In this document: positions 11,251 through 24,429 of the stretch, one piece after another | How the letters are laid out: every line of letters begins with the position of its first letter | Numbering within the stretch: position 1 is the stretch's first letter | DNA from: Lepidonotus clava | Lineage: Eukaryota; Annelida; Polychaeta; Phyllodocida; Polynoidae | Assembly: GCA_936440205.1 (NCBI GenBank) | Contig: OW387140.1 | Coordinates: 28,083,659 to 28,147,658, forward strand | Direction of reading: 5' to 3' | DNA: 64,000 nucleotides | Notes under the pieces: model-generated | Databases searched by the model: none | The model's input: only the letters and a program-made list of their open reading frames with translations | Told to the model about the DNA's origin: nothing | Made by a program: the position numbers and the translations under genes

Positions 11251-14200
11251 GGCTGTTTCCGATCTTTTTACTGTCCCCAACTTACCTCCCTGCAGAACTA
11301 ATCCGATGAATTGCTACATGGGATTCACGCAGAATTGATAAAGATTTGACTACGAATAAAATTAGAAAAAAATGGAAAATTGTAACGACAAACTGAAATC
11401 TAATATAAGTGAAATTCTAGGTCACCTTCGAATTGTGATCATTTGAAGTTTAGAATATTCCTATCTTCCATAACGGTGTCGGCGTACAGACAGTAGATTA
11501 TTAGATTTCTGACAAGCAGGTATATCCAAAAGCTAGTTAACGTGGATAATGTATTTTATACCATTTCTCGGAATTCAGACATTGCCTGCAGGAAACAGTC
11601 AAGGTATCAAATATAGTATAAAGTAAGAGCGGGGCTAAAACAGGATAGTTTGATACAGGCCCATTATTTTGTATTAAGTGCTGGTACACTATCGAGTTAC
11701 CATCTCGTCTCCCGTCCATATACATGTATATCTGTTTAATGTGTTTTCTATCATTTATAACCTTGAAGTACTGGCTATACATATCCGCAAGATGTTTTGC
11801 ATGTGTTATTATTCATAATAAAAAAATACTGTCCTGTATTGAGAGTAACGTTTCACTTTAATTTAAAGCAATACATTTGGCGAACTTGTTGTATTCAAAA
11901 TGTATATTTTTCGTTGGGAGAGGCCGCACGATGATATCAGTACATTAACCAAGCCTTTTTATGCCTAAATTGTTTTTGGAATTGATGCAGTAATTTGGTA
12001 TTTTTTTAAAGCAAAGCTTAAGGTTAGATAACAACTATAGGTGAAGAGGGATGTTTTACCGTGGTCGCAGTAATCATCTCATCACTCCATTGTTCCAATT
12101 GTCTCATATATACATTTTACATCATTGAAAAGTTAATTGAAACTCCTACCTGTGGATATGATTGAAATGAAAAACATGTGGTAAGCCGGACACCTGAGAT
12201 GGATGCTGGGAATTCAACACAGTGTATTTAGATGACTTATTTTTGAACAATGATGTCTCGCTTAATAATACTTGTTAAGACTTGTTGTAGACGAGGGCCA
12301 GTAGGAAGCGTGTCTCAGATTTTTGATTTGGGTCCCAGTTTTGAATTTATAAAATCTAGAATCCCCGCAAGAGAATCTTATCAGGCGTCATATAAAGTCT
12401 GAAGTTTGTAACTCTTATATCAAAGAAGATATCCATGTTCAAAAGATAAAAGTAAGAAAATCGGGTTTTAATGCGTCTATCCTTGAGTGCTGTATCTTAA
12501 CAATCAATCCTGGTACGTATTCAGGTATCATTAGCCTAATATCACCATATTTATCTTTCATTTAGATAATTATTATGATATTGAACTCCTTGTGGAATAT
12601 CATTTCTTTCTGACTCATACAAAAATAATATTTTTCTTCATAGATACCGAATATTTGAAATCATATTTAAGTTTTAAAGTACTTTATGTAACTCAGGTAC
12701 TAAAACAATGTTTAGTGATTCTGAATCTGAAACCAAGAAGACAACATAGTTTGAGGGCTTTTACCGTAAATGACCTATAGGCTATATGCAATTTTTAAGA
12801 CTTTTGTGAAACAATTTGTGCATTGAACTTTTTTTATGTGGGGAAATGTTGATAGTAACTGGGATTATCATTATTTATCTCCACTTGCTCATATCTTGGA
12901 AATATTACTTGCGTTATACTACTAAAACTTGTAAACTTCACGCACCAACATGAAGTCCGAGAGTTAATAAAAAAACACATAGTCATCTCCATTGCACGCA
13001 CTTAATCTTGGAATTTGGCTACGCCCCCTGCATGCAGTAAATTATTGTAATGTTTCCTAAAGCATGAAGCATCATTCACAATAATTATATCTCCAGTCGT
13101 ATATACACCAATAAAGAAATAACGGATCATTACCTGGCGCCTAAGGTTGATTACAGACAGAACCAGTAGTATTTCTTGATGCAAATTATTCCTGGATAGA
13201 GATCTAGGTGGAGAATATTTATTAATATTCCCCAACGCCGGGAGGGTGTCTAGAACCTCTTGTGTCTCGGTGTTTTTATTATGTAATGTCTTTGGCTTAT
13301 TTTTTAAGGAAGTATTTATTAGTGGGGACTTTCTTACAGGCAGGCCAGTAAAAAGTGTTTGTCCCGTGGTAGTGTTTTACTCCTTTCTACGTGGGAGTGA
13401 TTACAAGCACTGACTGGTCCAGACCCCCTGTAAACACACCGAGAAAATACACAAAAACCGAATAAAACTGAAGTCCAAAAAGGCCAGACGGGCTGCTTTA
13501 GCGTTGGGACATACACAAGTTTTGCAATAGGTGTATACTACGCCTTTGTGGATGCAAACAGTTCGTCTTGAAAACAGGCCTATATATTTTAGACAGCCAT
13601 ATGTATACTTTGTGATATATTTCCCCTACGTCGTGAGTAAACACATTTTACATTAAAGTGCAAAGCAATAAACTTTTGATATAACTGATAAATAGGTCGA
13701 GTCAAATGGATCATGAAAGCATCGGCCAATGTCCCTGAGAACTGGAATAAAATTGGTATTCATTTCATCCATATTAGACGCCTAAAATAGCCAAGAAGCT
13801 AGGGGTCTTTTAAAATTTGACACTATAGTAAGATAGCCGGAGTTACACCCACAGTTATATGCTAACCACGAATTATATGTTTGCTAACCACGAGTTGTAT
13901 TTTTTAAATCAAATTAAGATGTGTATTCAAAATAATCCTTCTTTTTGTCATATTCTGCCACAGGTTTATAATCCATTTATGTCAATTCTGCTACATCCAT
14001 CACGTTTTTCTTGATTTCTTGCATGAATCTATCTCTTAACTTACAGTTATATTGTTTAAGCTAATTATGATATCTGATACGTTAGATAAATGTACGCCTA
14101 AAAGTATGTATACAAAATACCACGGGATGTAGATAAGCGATGGAGATAGACGCCTGTTTAAAGACAGGACGTCTGCACTATTCTGCCAGACAGTTGAAAA

Positions 14201-14878
14201 AGATATCCTGCTATTTATCTAACCGGTATCATAATTGATATATAACCATCTTGCATTTAACAAGAGTGACACGGTTATTTTTCTGGGGAAATCTATATGA
14301 TTATGATGGAAATCATAATAGTCAGTTTATACTCTTCGTGTCTGGAACTACTGTTTCTTATCGGCCAACAATGTGAATATTCATGCAGCAGGTCTATCTT
14401 TACTTCGTAGGTCAATCGGCTGCATAAAGCAGTGTCGTTTTAGGCATATTGAATATGATTCTTGTAATATAGGGCTCTTATCCCAGCCTTGCCTAAAAGT
14501 CCTATTCAGAGTTGCCAAGGAAACCTTAATCTCGCGAACAAATGACGGCAGTATGCAGGGTTCTCAAAGAGGTTGGGAAACCTGGAAAAGTAAATGGCAA
14601 TGAAAAGGTAAGCAAATATAGGCATGGAATTTGAAAAATTAAGCAAAATTATAGAAATATTTTACAAAGTCGCTTCCTTTCTCCATAAATTAGGTATACT
14701 GTTTTGAATTCCTATATAAAGTCAAGATATTGTGCGTATAAATTCCGACAAGACAATGTGGGAAACCAGCCTAACAGCAAGTGAAATATAGAAAACCATT
14801 GTCGGTGTGTGCAGACCTTAGGCCTAGATGGCCTTCTCAAGACGAGAAGATTATTGACAGTAATCTGGAACAATTACT
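11251..14878. other. AT-rich non-coding DNA
   Basis: About 3.6 kb with short chance open frames only. The piece at 14556-14600 (CAGGGTTCTCAAAGAGGTTG) resembles the CAGGGTT termini of the small elements at 5757 and 17161 and may be another end fragment. No gene is supported. Confidence 0.35.
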
Positions 14879-15090
14879 CAGGCCCGTAGTCAGGGGGGTT
14901 CGTGGGGTTCGTACGAACCCCGCCCCCCGTTGCAAGAACTCTCCTCTGATTTTTAATTTAAAATATGACAATAAATCCAAAAAAACAAGTATTTAGCCCT
15001 ATTATTAAAAAAAAAACGACCCCCCCTGGAAAAAAACCCCGACTATTCAAAAAACGAACCCCCCTCTGAGGAAAGCTGGCTAAGGCCCTG
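14879..15090. mobile_element. about 210-bp short interspersed element with GGGGGGTTCG ends
   Basis: The left end reads CAGGCCCGTAGTCAGGGGGG. The right end, reversed, reads CAGGGCCTTAGCCAG, giving imperfect terminal inverted repeats. The interior has GAACCCC and CCCCCC runs facing each other across an A-rich centre. The layout fits a non-autonomous DNA element. I see no clear target-site duplication and no coding capacity. Confidence 0.6.
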
Positions 15091-16680
15091 GTCAGTTGTG
15101 GGGCTTTAGCAATTGCTTTTGCATTTCTATACTAGGTGTTGATATGATAGAAAGTTGTAGCAGATATTCGTAATTATCTTTTAAGCATCCCCGATCCTAG
15201 ACGGCGCGAAATTTTCTGAATTAAGAATGAGAACGAAACTTGTTGGGGACGAAACTGATAGGTGTGTGCACAAGTAAGGAAGTTAATATCAAGCAAACAT
15301 ATCAATGACGGAACACTTTAGTGGGGCATTTGGCATCGGGCTTCCTTGTGAAATCACCGATCCGTGACGGCTGTCATGTCATGCCATTTTCCCATGGAGT
15401 GTGCTATAAAAACACACTGACGCCATGGCCTTGGAGCATAGAAACCTGGCCAAGAGTGCCCTTTTTAAGCCTAAGTAATGTTCCTGGTAGGTTTGTCTTT
15501 TTCGCTTAATAATTGAATAGCCACATAATAGCGGTGGTAGTTGTCAAATAATGATACCATAATACATGATGCGTGTGAGGCCAGAAATGCCTGGCGCTCG
15601 GTCATACATTTCAAGTGCGGTACATGTTGGCGTCTAGTGTCTACATGATACATGTGTAAAAAGGTGTAAAATTATAGCGGTTGGACCATTCAATTAACGG
15701 ATTTGTCTCAACCGCAAAGGCCAGGGAATGCATGATGGGTTTGGCTGTATATTGATGTAGACTTATGATCCTTAATGTATTTAAATCAAGATGTATGTTG
15801 AGCTTAGTATAAAGGATCTGGATTTTACATTATATCATTTATACAGAGGCCGAATTAGAAAGTATAAATACAAGATGGACAAAAGCCAGGTGGATAGCAC
15901 TGTTACGAAACATCCCTGTAAATTGTGCGTATCTTGATTACATCTGCACAATGAGATGCGGGGAAAAAGTGTAAGGGAGGGTGTTGTACTCCCCACCATC
16001 ACCAGACAGCTAAGTGCACACAACTCTCGTACAACTCGGTGGCGGCGTTCTCAAAGGACACTACAGTCAGAGATGCCAAGATTTCTAGACTGTCTCTGTA
16101 TATGATCATTTTTAGTTGGCTGTTACATCAGTTGATACGCTGAAATTCTTTCTATGGCTGGTAAAGGGGTCACCAAGTGCGCCCGTCTGTCTGTGCGTCT
16201 GGCCTAGTGTCGACGACGAAGAAGCTGCAGCAGACGACATTCTGCAGGGTGGTATTTTTGGCGCGAAACGAGCAGACGACAATTGAGCGTAACCATAACA
16301 ACAACATGGCTTTCGTCACCCGTGTCTGTGTGGACCTTGGATGAAATCATTAAACTTTCAGTTCACACCCTTGTGTTGTTATGATCCTAAACAGACCGCT
16401 GTAGTGTAGGTCTCCCCTCCCCATTCCCCACCCAACACATGACATGTTAATGAGAATTGGTGCAATATGCGGTTTCATTTCCACTCTGGCGAAAAAATGA
16501 AGTACTGTAGAAATGTAGTGACCTCTTCCTTAATGCTCTCAGCTCACAGAAAATAAATTACAATTTTTTTTATAGAAAGTTAAATCAAGTCCATGAAAAA
16601 GAGACGTGGTTGATAAAGTTTGCGAGGCGCACTTAATAGGGAGGTTAGGTAACATCAACGGATCTCGATACCTAATCTTA
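15091..16680. other. non-coding DNA
   Basis: A TATA-like word (CTATAAAAAC, about 15404) sits in a moderately GC-rich patch, but no first exon or donor follows convincingly. A CpG-rich patch at about 16200-16260 shows no open frame of note. Confidence 0.3.
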
Positions 16681-17161
16681 CAGGCTCTGGTTGAGAACAA
16701 CCAGGTCAGGGAAAAGTCAGGGACATTTTTTTTTCAATGTCAGGGAATAGTCAGGGAATTTTGGAATTGGTCAGCGAAAGGTGTAATTTTGAAAAAATGT
16801 CAGGGAAAAATGACTCTCTTCAGGGATAAATGGAATTTCCAAATCCATGAGCAAAGAGTCACAAGAGTCTGGTGTGGTTAAAAACTATTTTGTAAATTGC
16901 AGCCCCAAGACAGACATGTTATGATTTCAAGGGACCTTGCTGCAATCCAGCAGCGTTGCCTTGGTTACAGGAGTTGTTAAGAAAAACTGTGAGCTAATGT
17001 GTATTTGGCAAGTCCCAGACTAAATGGGAGGAATGGTCAGTTCCAGGGATGGTTCAAGGCTGGTTAAAGAAAGGATTTTCTTATCTAATTTGTCAGGGAA
17101 AAATGAAATTGGTCAGGGAAAATTCAGGGAATTTTGATGTCTCTTGTCTGTGGCAACCCTG
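16681..17161. repeat. interspersed element with GTCAGGGAA internal repeats
   Basis: The words GTCAGGGAA and TCAGGGAAT recur at least nine times between 16705 and 17130, all in one orientation. The right end GTGGCAACCCTG, reversed, is CAGGGTTGCCAC, close to the CAGGGTTCCCAC termini of the element at 5757. The left end at about 16681-16704 is less clear. The two appear to be separate families of one type: short non-autonomous elements with highly repetitive interiors. Confidence 0.6.
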
Positions 17162-17353
17162 TTCACTGATATCTTATTATTACAGACACATAATATTAAA
17201 CTTTCACGTTACGTTTACACTAGGTGATGCGGTTGTTTGATCTCACTAATTTAGAGGGACAAACTTGCGCACTCATATGATTATATCATAGCTTCTTTCC
17301 ACACTACTTGTTCACGTTTTAATACTATGTTTGCTTTTCTTTTCTTTTAACAG

Positions 17354-17398
17354 GTGAGTTTATCTAGTTCTTCCTGCATTTCCCAACATCCAGGACAG
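17354..17398 (+). CDS. candidate exon D (cytoplasmic tail), 45 nt, phase 0
   Basis: The acceptor is excellent (CTTTTCTTTTAACAG). The exon reads VSLSSSSCISQHPGQ and is followed by donor GTAGGC. It starts and ends in phase 0, matching the phase-0 end of the transmembrane exon at 5376 and the phase-0 start proposed at 19336. The serine-rich composition fits a cytoplasmic tail. Support is splice-site quality and phase agreement only. Confidence 0.5.
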
Positions 17399-17399
17399 G

Positions 17400-19335
17400 T
17401 AGGCTAATTCATTTTGTGTGCATGAATTAAGCTTCGTTCACATAGAGGCTAAAGATGCATATGTGACCCCACACCACTAAATGAGGCATAAGTCGTTGTG
17501 TAAAGTCCTGAGATAATTGCATAATAGGAGAAAAAAGTCAAAAAATCAAAAAATGAGTTTTCTCCAGAAATCATAAGGTAAACACCTCAGCTATATAGTT
17601 TACTAATAAATTTATAGGAATAATTAATTTTACAGGCATACTAAACAGGTTTTCTGGATCGTCCTAAATTTGGTCTATGGCAATTTGCATTGTCATACAG
17701 ATAAGTCTAATCTTTAGGGCAACTTTTCTCTAATTAGTCTTTTCTGATCCTAGATACTTCTAACAAGCATAACTCAAGTTCTATAAATGATAGAAACATA
17801 ATTCTTCAGCATTATAAAGATTATGTCACCTTCTCCAAGGATTTACCAAAATAACAAAAACTTATATCTGCGACTTATGCCTCACTATGTGGTGGGGGGG
17901 TCACATATACGTCATACAGAAAAAGGAAACAGATGTTCCTTATCATAGAATGGTGAAAATTGATCATTGTTGTCCCCTCCATGAAGTAATTTGGCCTTTA
18001 AGAGGAAGCCCACTTCACAATAGATAGAAAAACACATTTAAAGTTAACAGAAAAAACTTGTTTTAAACTAATAACTTTTCCGGAGGCTTGCAAGTTGTAG
18101 TTTTATCAAAACACTCGGAGCAACTCATCCTAAACCCTTGCCCTAACAGAACTGTAAATGTAACGAGGAGAAATCATCGAACGAATGCTATTAGATACTG
18201 CAATATTGCGGGAAAAGTGCACATCTGCATGTACTTTTCCGCATAGAGTTAACCCACCCATCCTTCCAACTCTGAGAAAACTAGCTGGCCACCCCCACTC
18301 TGTGCCTCCAGTAACATAGGGCTCCTAGCCCGGGAGGCCTTACCAAAAATGAAAACTGGCTTCCCTGGCTGCCAAGTACTGACTTTTTCCCCGCTGTGTA
18401 TATATCCCTCTTCTCCCTGTAGCCCTGGCCTTCATACGTATAAAATCTGCTGGCAATGTGGAGGCGGCCTTAACTTATAAATACGCCGACGTAAAACCCC
18501 GTGTACCAGCCCCCCACCGCCCCCCACCGCCCCCCGGGGGTTAGGCCGACGGAGGCAATAAGCTGTCGGGGTCCGTGTGAAACTGGCAAAGTTTAACGGC
18601 CAATATTCACCTGACTATAAGCATACCTCACGCATTCAAGGGGGAAAAGCTGTGAGAGCTTCTTCCAGACACACGCATATTTTAGTAGATTTAGACAAAA
18701 GGGCTTCAGCCACTTGGTTTGTTATTCCTAAATGTTAAAAAAGAGCCCCATTGAACTATATTGAATCATTTCCCTCACATTGGAATAAAAGGCACATAGT
18801 GTTCGTTGTAGATGCGAATCTGAAATTAAAGTTTGGATTGTACTTTCAGACTTCCCTCTCAAGCAATTACTCAGAGGTTCCGATCCTCTCTTACAATGAG
18901 ATAGGAAGACATGAAACTATGAAACGTCCATGGTGAATTGCCTAGACCAAATAAAAGGATAGGCGTATAATAATATACAAGTACAATTGTTCTGATTTAG
19001 AATTAACCACAATGATGCCAATATCTTTCTGTAACCACAATGATGCCAATACATTTGATCTAATGAAATAATGTGTACTATCGTTCATATTCATAAATAT
19101 GTTTTAGTAAAGTGTTCACTGGAAAAACATGTAAAACTATCCAGGAAAATGTATAACATTCTTCTGTATGTTTGGTAAGCGGGAGCCCTCCATTCTTTAT
19201 GGTCTGAACGTGTCTTTAGTGTATCTACATTTTTTCCTGAGCAAAGTTTTTGTCCTTAAACTTGCCATGCCATTTATCGAAATTGTCTGTGAAAATTCAT
19301 GGTGGTTTCCAAAATTCATGGCAATTTCCCGGCAG
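17400..19335. other. intron-like sequence with a GC-rich patch
   Basis: A CpG-rich patch at about 18480-18620 contains CCCCCCACCG tandem words and could be regulatory. Imperfect direct repeats of AACCACAATGATGCCAATA occur at 19005 and 19033. No exon is defended here. Confidence 0.3.
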
Positions 19336-19446
19336 TTGTGTCAGTATGTGCCCTGCCGCACGACCTCTACCCCCGGTTCACGGCCCCGTAGCGCCCCCTA
19401 CAGTGTGATCGGTGCACTTTACAGACAGCCGGATCAATATGTCTAG
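19336..19446 (+). CDS. candidate exon E with stop: possible C-terminal tail
   Basis: After an acceptor (TTTCCCGGCAG) the phase-0 frame runs LCQYVPCRTTSTPGSRPRSA and on to a stop, ending LYRQPDQYV. The DNA is GC-rich with coding-like third positions. Joined to exons C and D it would complete a short cytoplasmic tail. The last four residues, DQYV, resemble the acidic-X-Tyr-Val PDZ ligands of nectins and, more loosely, neurexins; that is a resemblance, not an identification. Caution: the same GC-rich island (to 19600) is open in the other two frames too, including one with RYKTLPPTSPRLDPPG. An alternative acceptor such as TTTACAG at 19420-19426 would give a different tail. Confidence 0.45.
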   Translation: MCQYVPCRTTSTPGSRPRSAPYSVIGALYRQPDQYV

Positions 19447-19622
19447 TCAGAGCAGCCGGTACAAAACACTGCCCCCCACCTCCCCGCGTCTCGACCCACC
19501 CGGTGACGCCCCAGCCAGCCAGACCGAACCCCCTCTCTCCCCGCGCTGCCCCTCAGCTAACGCCCCCATGTCTATGGGGCGCCGTGTGGCAGCAAACTGA
19601 GGTCGTAGGGATTGGAATGGAT

Positions 19623-19745
19623 TTCAGGGATGTAAGTTTTCAGATTTTTGTCTGATTAAAGACTTTTTGACATCGCCGCCTCAAATGATAATTTTCAAAG
19701 TTAATTTCTTTACATCACGTTTTATAGCATTTTAAGATAATTTCT
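19623..19745 (+). repeat. dispersed repeat family, copy 3
   Basis: Starts CAGGGATGTAAGTTTTCAG and contains ACATCGCCGCCTCAAATGAT and AAAGTTAATTTCTTTACATC. It matches copy 1 (10365-10450) closely and copy 2 (11120-11250) more loosely, all on the same strand. The family is not identified. Confidence 0.55.
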
Positions 19746-21918
19746 GGCTTATAAGGTGTTGGGTTTGTCTTGATCAGCTGTTGATGGAATGTTTCTTCAC
19801 CCTGTAACACAGGCTTATTTAACTGGAATATTACCACTATCTGTAACCCCATGGGAGTTACGGGGTAGAATAGGGGCTCCCAGTAGCCCCTGCTGATCGT
19901 AGATCTATAAGGTGATGATAGGGGACACCCAGCACTGACCAGGTGGTTCTTTGGGTTCAATTTCCAGTTGGTGCTTCGTTCACTAAGGGATGAGGTACAG
20001 CAGAAATGATTTCCAGGTTTTGATCCCCTGCTGTTTCTCCCCACCGCCCGCATCACCTTCATCTCTTAGATACGATCACCAAAGATTTCGTCCCAACCTG
20101 TTTTTCGCTGTGAATATGACCTTAGTTGTCGACATAAAGCATCCATTCCTCACTCACTCACTGACCACTGTCTGTAAACAAACACTGGTAATGTGAAACA
20201 CAGATCTTATAGGTTTGATATCACATCCCAAGTTTCAACCTGAAATCTCATAAAGAAACGGGCAATAATAATTGCTGTGCAGCTTCCCTTCAGTGGTTCA
20301 AAGCGTAGTAAATAGCGTAAAATCAAATCAAAGAATCCGTTTTTATTCATGATAACGCAGGCAACGCTAGGAATTATTTAGCAGTGTCTAAAATTATAGG
20401 TGTAAATATCATATAGGAAAAACTTACCTGACAAGGCACGTTAAGTAATACATGAATAAAGTATTTTAGTTAAAAATCACGTTAAATGAGGTACACATAG
20501 CGCCGCATACAGGCCACAGGACGACCGCTCGGCGCCCCACCCATCCCCCAGACACCCCCTTCCAGTGCAGGTTGCTATGTACTTTCCCCTATGCCAACCG
20601 CCCAGAGAGAAATGTATTAAATTATCATTTATGGCCGGCAATTTATCAAGGTCATTACATGCAGTATTGCCTACCCCAGTGGAATGAGAGCGTTTTATCA
20701 AGCTTATCCAGATTATCTGAATCATTTGTTCTGGACTGGAAGACAAATAGAAGTCTGCTAGGGAAAAAAATGAATAAAAGGCTGGGCATTAAAAGTATGG
20801 CTGGTGAATAAATACAACTTGTAATACATATAATTCTCTTCATTCCAAATACATTGATGTGTGTTTTAGGCAAATAACACGACTGGTCGGTGTGTGGTCA
20901 ATTTGATATTATGAGGCAAAGCAGATAGTTTGCCATCATTCTTTCCCCTTATGAACAATCTAAAAGGGAGTAGGTCTACGTTTCAGAAAAAGAAAAACAG
21001 GGCGCGCTTATTCACAAGACAAATCATATCTCATGTTCCTTATGTACCTATTGCAGCCAATAAAAAGAGACCGTATGAAAATGAGCAGATTTCGCACATT
21101 TATCTAAGGTCATTGGGAGAGAGGAATATATCACATTGGAGTGTATCAACTCATAAATGTGACCGTATCTCAATAACTGGATTGGTATTTTTCCTTACAG
21201 ATACATTGAATTGGCCCTTACATAAAGCTTGAAGGCAAATAGAATGTAATGGTATATTTATAACCATAATATCTAACATTATCTTGATTTTTACGCAACG
21301 TCAATCTCATACCGTACAAGATGGACGTATGGTTTGGGCTTCAAATACACATTTTCTGTGTACATCGTAGATGTTTAGACCAGCAACTACTGAAGTGTAA
21401 AAGCAGTAAAAATAGAAGGCACAAGTTCAGCTGGTTTTGTGTCTGCCAGGGAATTTCTAGGAAATAGAAGTCCGTGTCTTTTTCCCATGGCAGTTATTTA
21501 TTACTCACCTAGTCGGTACTGTTTGCCTGGCGTCAGACGTATTAATAGCTCAATGACCGTGGGAGAGTGAGTGGAGATGGGGTGGGCAGGGGTGGGGCTC
21601 TTCATCCTAGAAACCGATAACGTTACCTGGCGATTTTAGTGAAAGTGACTTCATCCAGGACTTCACCTATGGTTACTAGAACCCTGAAAATCTCGTAAGT
21701 TATAACAGTTCAGAAACAATACAAAATACAGAAAATCTTTTATTTTTTCAGAGATTAAATTGGAATGGACACCTTTGTTAAACCACCCTAAGAAGTTTCC
21801 TTTTCCCTAAGTAAATTTGTTGGTCAATGTTTTCTCTAGTTCATTAGATAATTGTCAGTTACTATTCTCAAAGAAATCTTTAAGTGTCCTGGATATTTCC
21901 TTGATATTTCTTATGAAC
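19746..21918. other. non-coding DNA
   Basis: No exon or array is supported. A small GC-rich patch at 20495-20570 has no convincing frame. Confidence 0.3.
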
Positions 21919-21950
21919 TCAGAACTTTGCAAGCGACAGAGGTGACCTCA

Positions 21951-22142
21951 CGTATGTAATGTATCTCAGAACAAAGAGAGTAAATGACATGGAAAGGAGC
22001 CAATGAGACGGGGCATCCAGAACAGTTGTCAGGACAGAGAAAAGATCCAATGACACCGTCGCGGCATGTCTTAGTTCGTCACGTGTGGTTGGTTCGAATG
22101 GCAGCAGTATGGCAGAGGTAGTGTCTGGCACTGGTAGGCACC
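21951..22142 (-). other. weak candidate exon on the minus strand
   Basis: On the minus strand an acceptor (CTTATTTAG) is followed by an open frame reading CLPVPDTTSAILLPFEPTTR and onward, then a possible donor GTGAGG. Third positions are moderately GC-rich. It has no exon partners I can find and no family match, so it may be chance. Confidence 0.2.
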
Positions 22143-24429
22143 TAAATAAGATATGGCAGCAAAATGATATTCTACGTGATTAAATTACTAAAGGTCCGAA
22201 ATAGAACTAGAGCATGGAAATATTCTTTTGTGCCAGTACGAGGTACATAATATGCATACTCACATATGAGGTTTATTTACTAAGTTGGTATAACAAGCAT
22301 GGAATTAATTAAGGTGCAATGCAATGTTGATAGTTAATTAGATATTATCCTTGTGGTCACATATATTATTCGTTCTAGTTTGTGGTCTGTAACCTTAGGA
22401 ACACATCCAATTATCTATACAAAATGTGGCGAGAACAGCGCAATATTGATTCAATATAAATTTAATGAATATTTTAATGATGTCCAAGCATGACTTTACC
22501 AAAAACCTGGATATAAGAGGACATTCATCCAGGAACTTTTTGTTAGTTATCACTCGTCGGTGCACCACATAGATGCTGATATGATGGTGATATGATTGAA
22601 TTTAAGGTAATTGTTTTTACCAAAAACTGCTGATGTCACTTTTCTTTGCACAAGCGGCAAAACTCCTAAAATATAATATACTCAATTAATTATTAGTGAC
22701 AGAATAAAGTCACGCCTGGCTGGTTTTGAAAGAGATAACATATTTAGTCACAAACAGGAGCGGAGAGACTTACCAAATAAAAAGGCCCCCGACTCTAGGA
22801 CAAGTGTGTTCGACCTCTGACTCGAAGCCATGTTTTCCTATACTACTTATGCTGAAGGAAGGGTCCCCACAACATAGCAGCGGGAACAAGAGGATCATGG
22901 GAATGAGACTCGTACATACACGCATAAAAACTCGGAGAGTATGTGTGTAGAAAAAGGGGAACATGTGAGGAAGACTTTCACTTTTAGCTTTCAAAGGAAT
23001 AGCGATATGTATGGGGAAGAAATGTAACAGATGTATGTACTTTCACTTTTCCTCAAATACGGGCTATCAGCAGTATGCTTTTTATAAACCGCTGTTTAAA
23101 CACGAGAGGAACTTGCACTTAGAGTACTAAACATAAACGTATGATTTGTTTTTGGAATTCAAAGGGAAAGTGCATGTACATTATAGCCAGACATGGATGT
23201 TGGCTGTATGTTCATGAGGGAACATTACTTTAGTTGGAACAGGCCTAAACCAAGCAAAACGAATAATTTCCGTCCAATGATCTATTTTTCTTTAGATTCG
23301 ATATTCTGTATTACAATATCTGCCTTCAGTACGAGACAATCTATTTCGACAGAATGCTTCTAACCGCGGTTCTAACCTCCAGGTGGAAACAGTAACATTT
23401 CGTAATTATTATATACAGGATTTTGCCATATCGTGCAAACGATAAGAGCCCAAGCAGAAGGACAGAAACTGTTGATTGCTTTTGGAAACTAATACTGCCA
23501 AAAATCGTGACACATTTATGTTCACTGTTTGCCTTTCTTACTTACCAAGCAGTGGAAATATTTACCGCGCATTGAATTGTGAAGTTTATAGGTTATAGGG
23601 GTGATAATGCTGTCATCATTATATAGAAATACGTAGCACACTAATTGTGAGGTTTTACCTAAAGTTCCAAATGCTCGGTCCACCTTCTCTGCCAGACGTC
23701 CTTCCTCTATCCAGTCACCCTGGGGCCAGAAGCCCATCTAGTTGGCGAAACCAAGGCTTACCTCACCCAATATATTTCTTTCAACCAGTCTTTTAAGACA
23801 AGGTCATATACTTCTAAGTTCTATACTTTCACAGAATAGTTTTGATTTACAGAAGGGACATCCACTTTTCCCTTTTATTTGTGTCAGTTGGGCTTCTTAT
23901 ATAGGAGACTGGCCTATTTCATATTGTAACTATGTTGTTGTTGTTGATATCTGGCTTGCAGTATCCTCAGAAAAAGCCACTCTTAAAACGCAGCTTTCCT
24001 GAGAAATGATTAAAACAGGTGTTTTTGATTTTGTCAGTAATAAAACATTGATTCAGTCGGCGGGCAGTGAGGCATTGATCATAGCCAGAAGTATTTGAGA
24101 TGAATCCATTGCATTATGCATAACGAAATATAATCAGTACCATACAATTTTACAGTTTTATCTGTCAGACCTGGACACCTGATGTCAAATGAATATGCCT
24201 GACATAGTGAGACTATTATAGTATTTTAATTAAGGACATGTCTGCTGTGAGTAATAAAAACTCTTGTGTTACTGGAGTAATAGCATGGCGCACCTGTGAC
24301 CAACATTAAAGTCATTGTGTCCACTAAATGGCGTTGCTGTGTTTTCTTGGCGATTCTCAAAGTGGCCTTCTTGAAAGGGAGGGTGGGCCTGGGTGGGTTA
24401 TCCAGGCACCTTCTGTATATTGGACTGAC
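22143..24429. other. AT-rich non-coding DNA
   Basis: No gene, element end or tandem array is supported. Confidence 0.35.
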
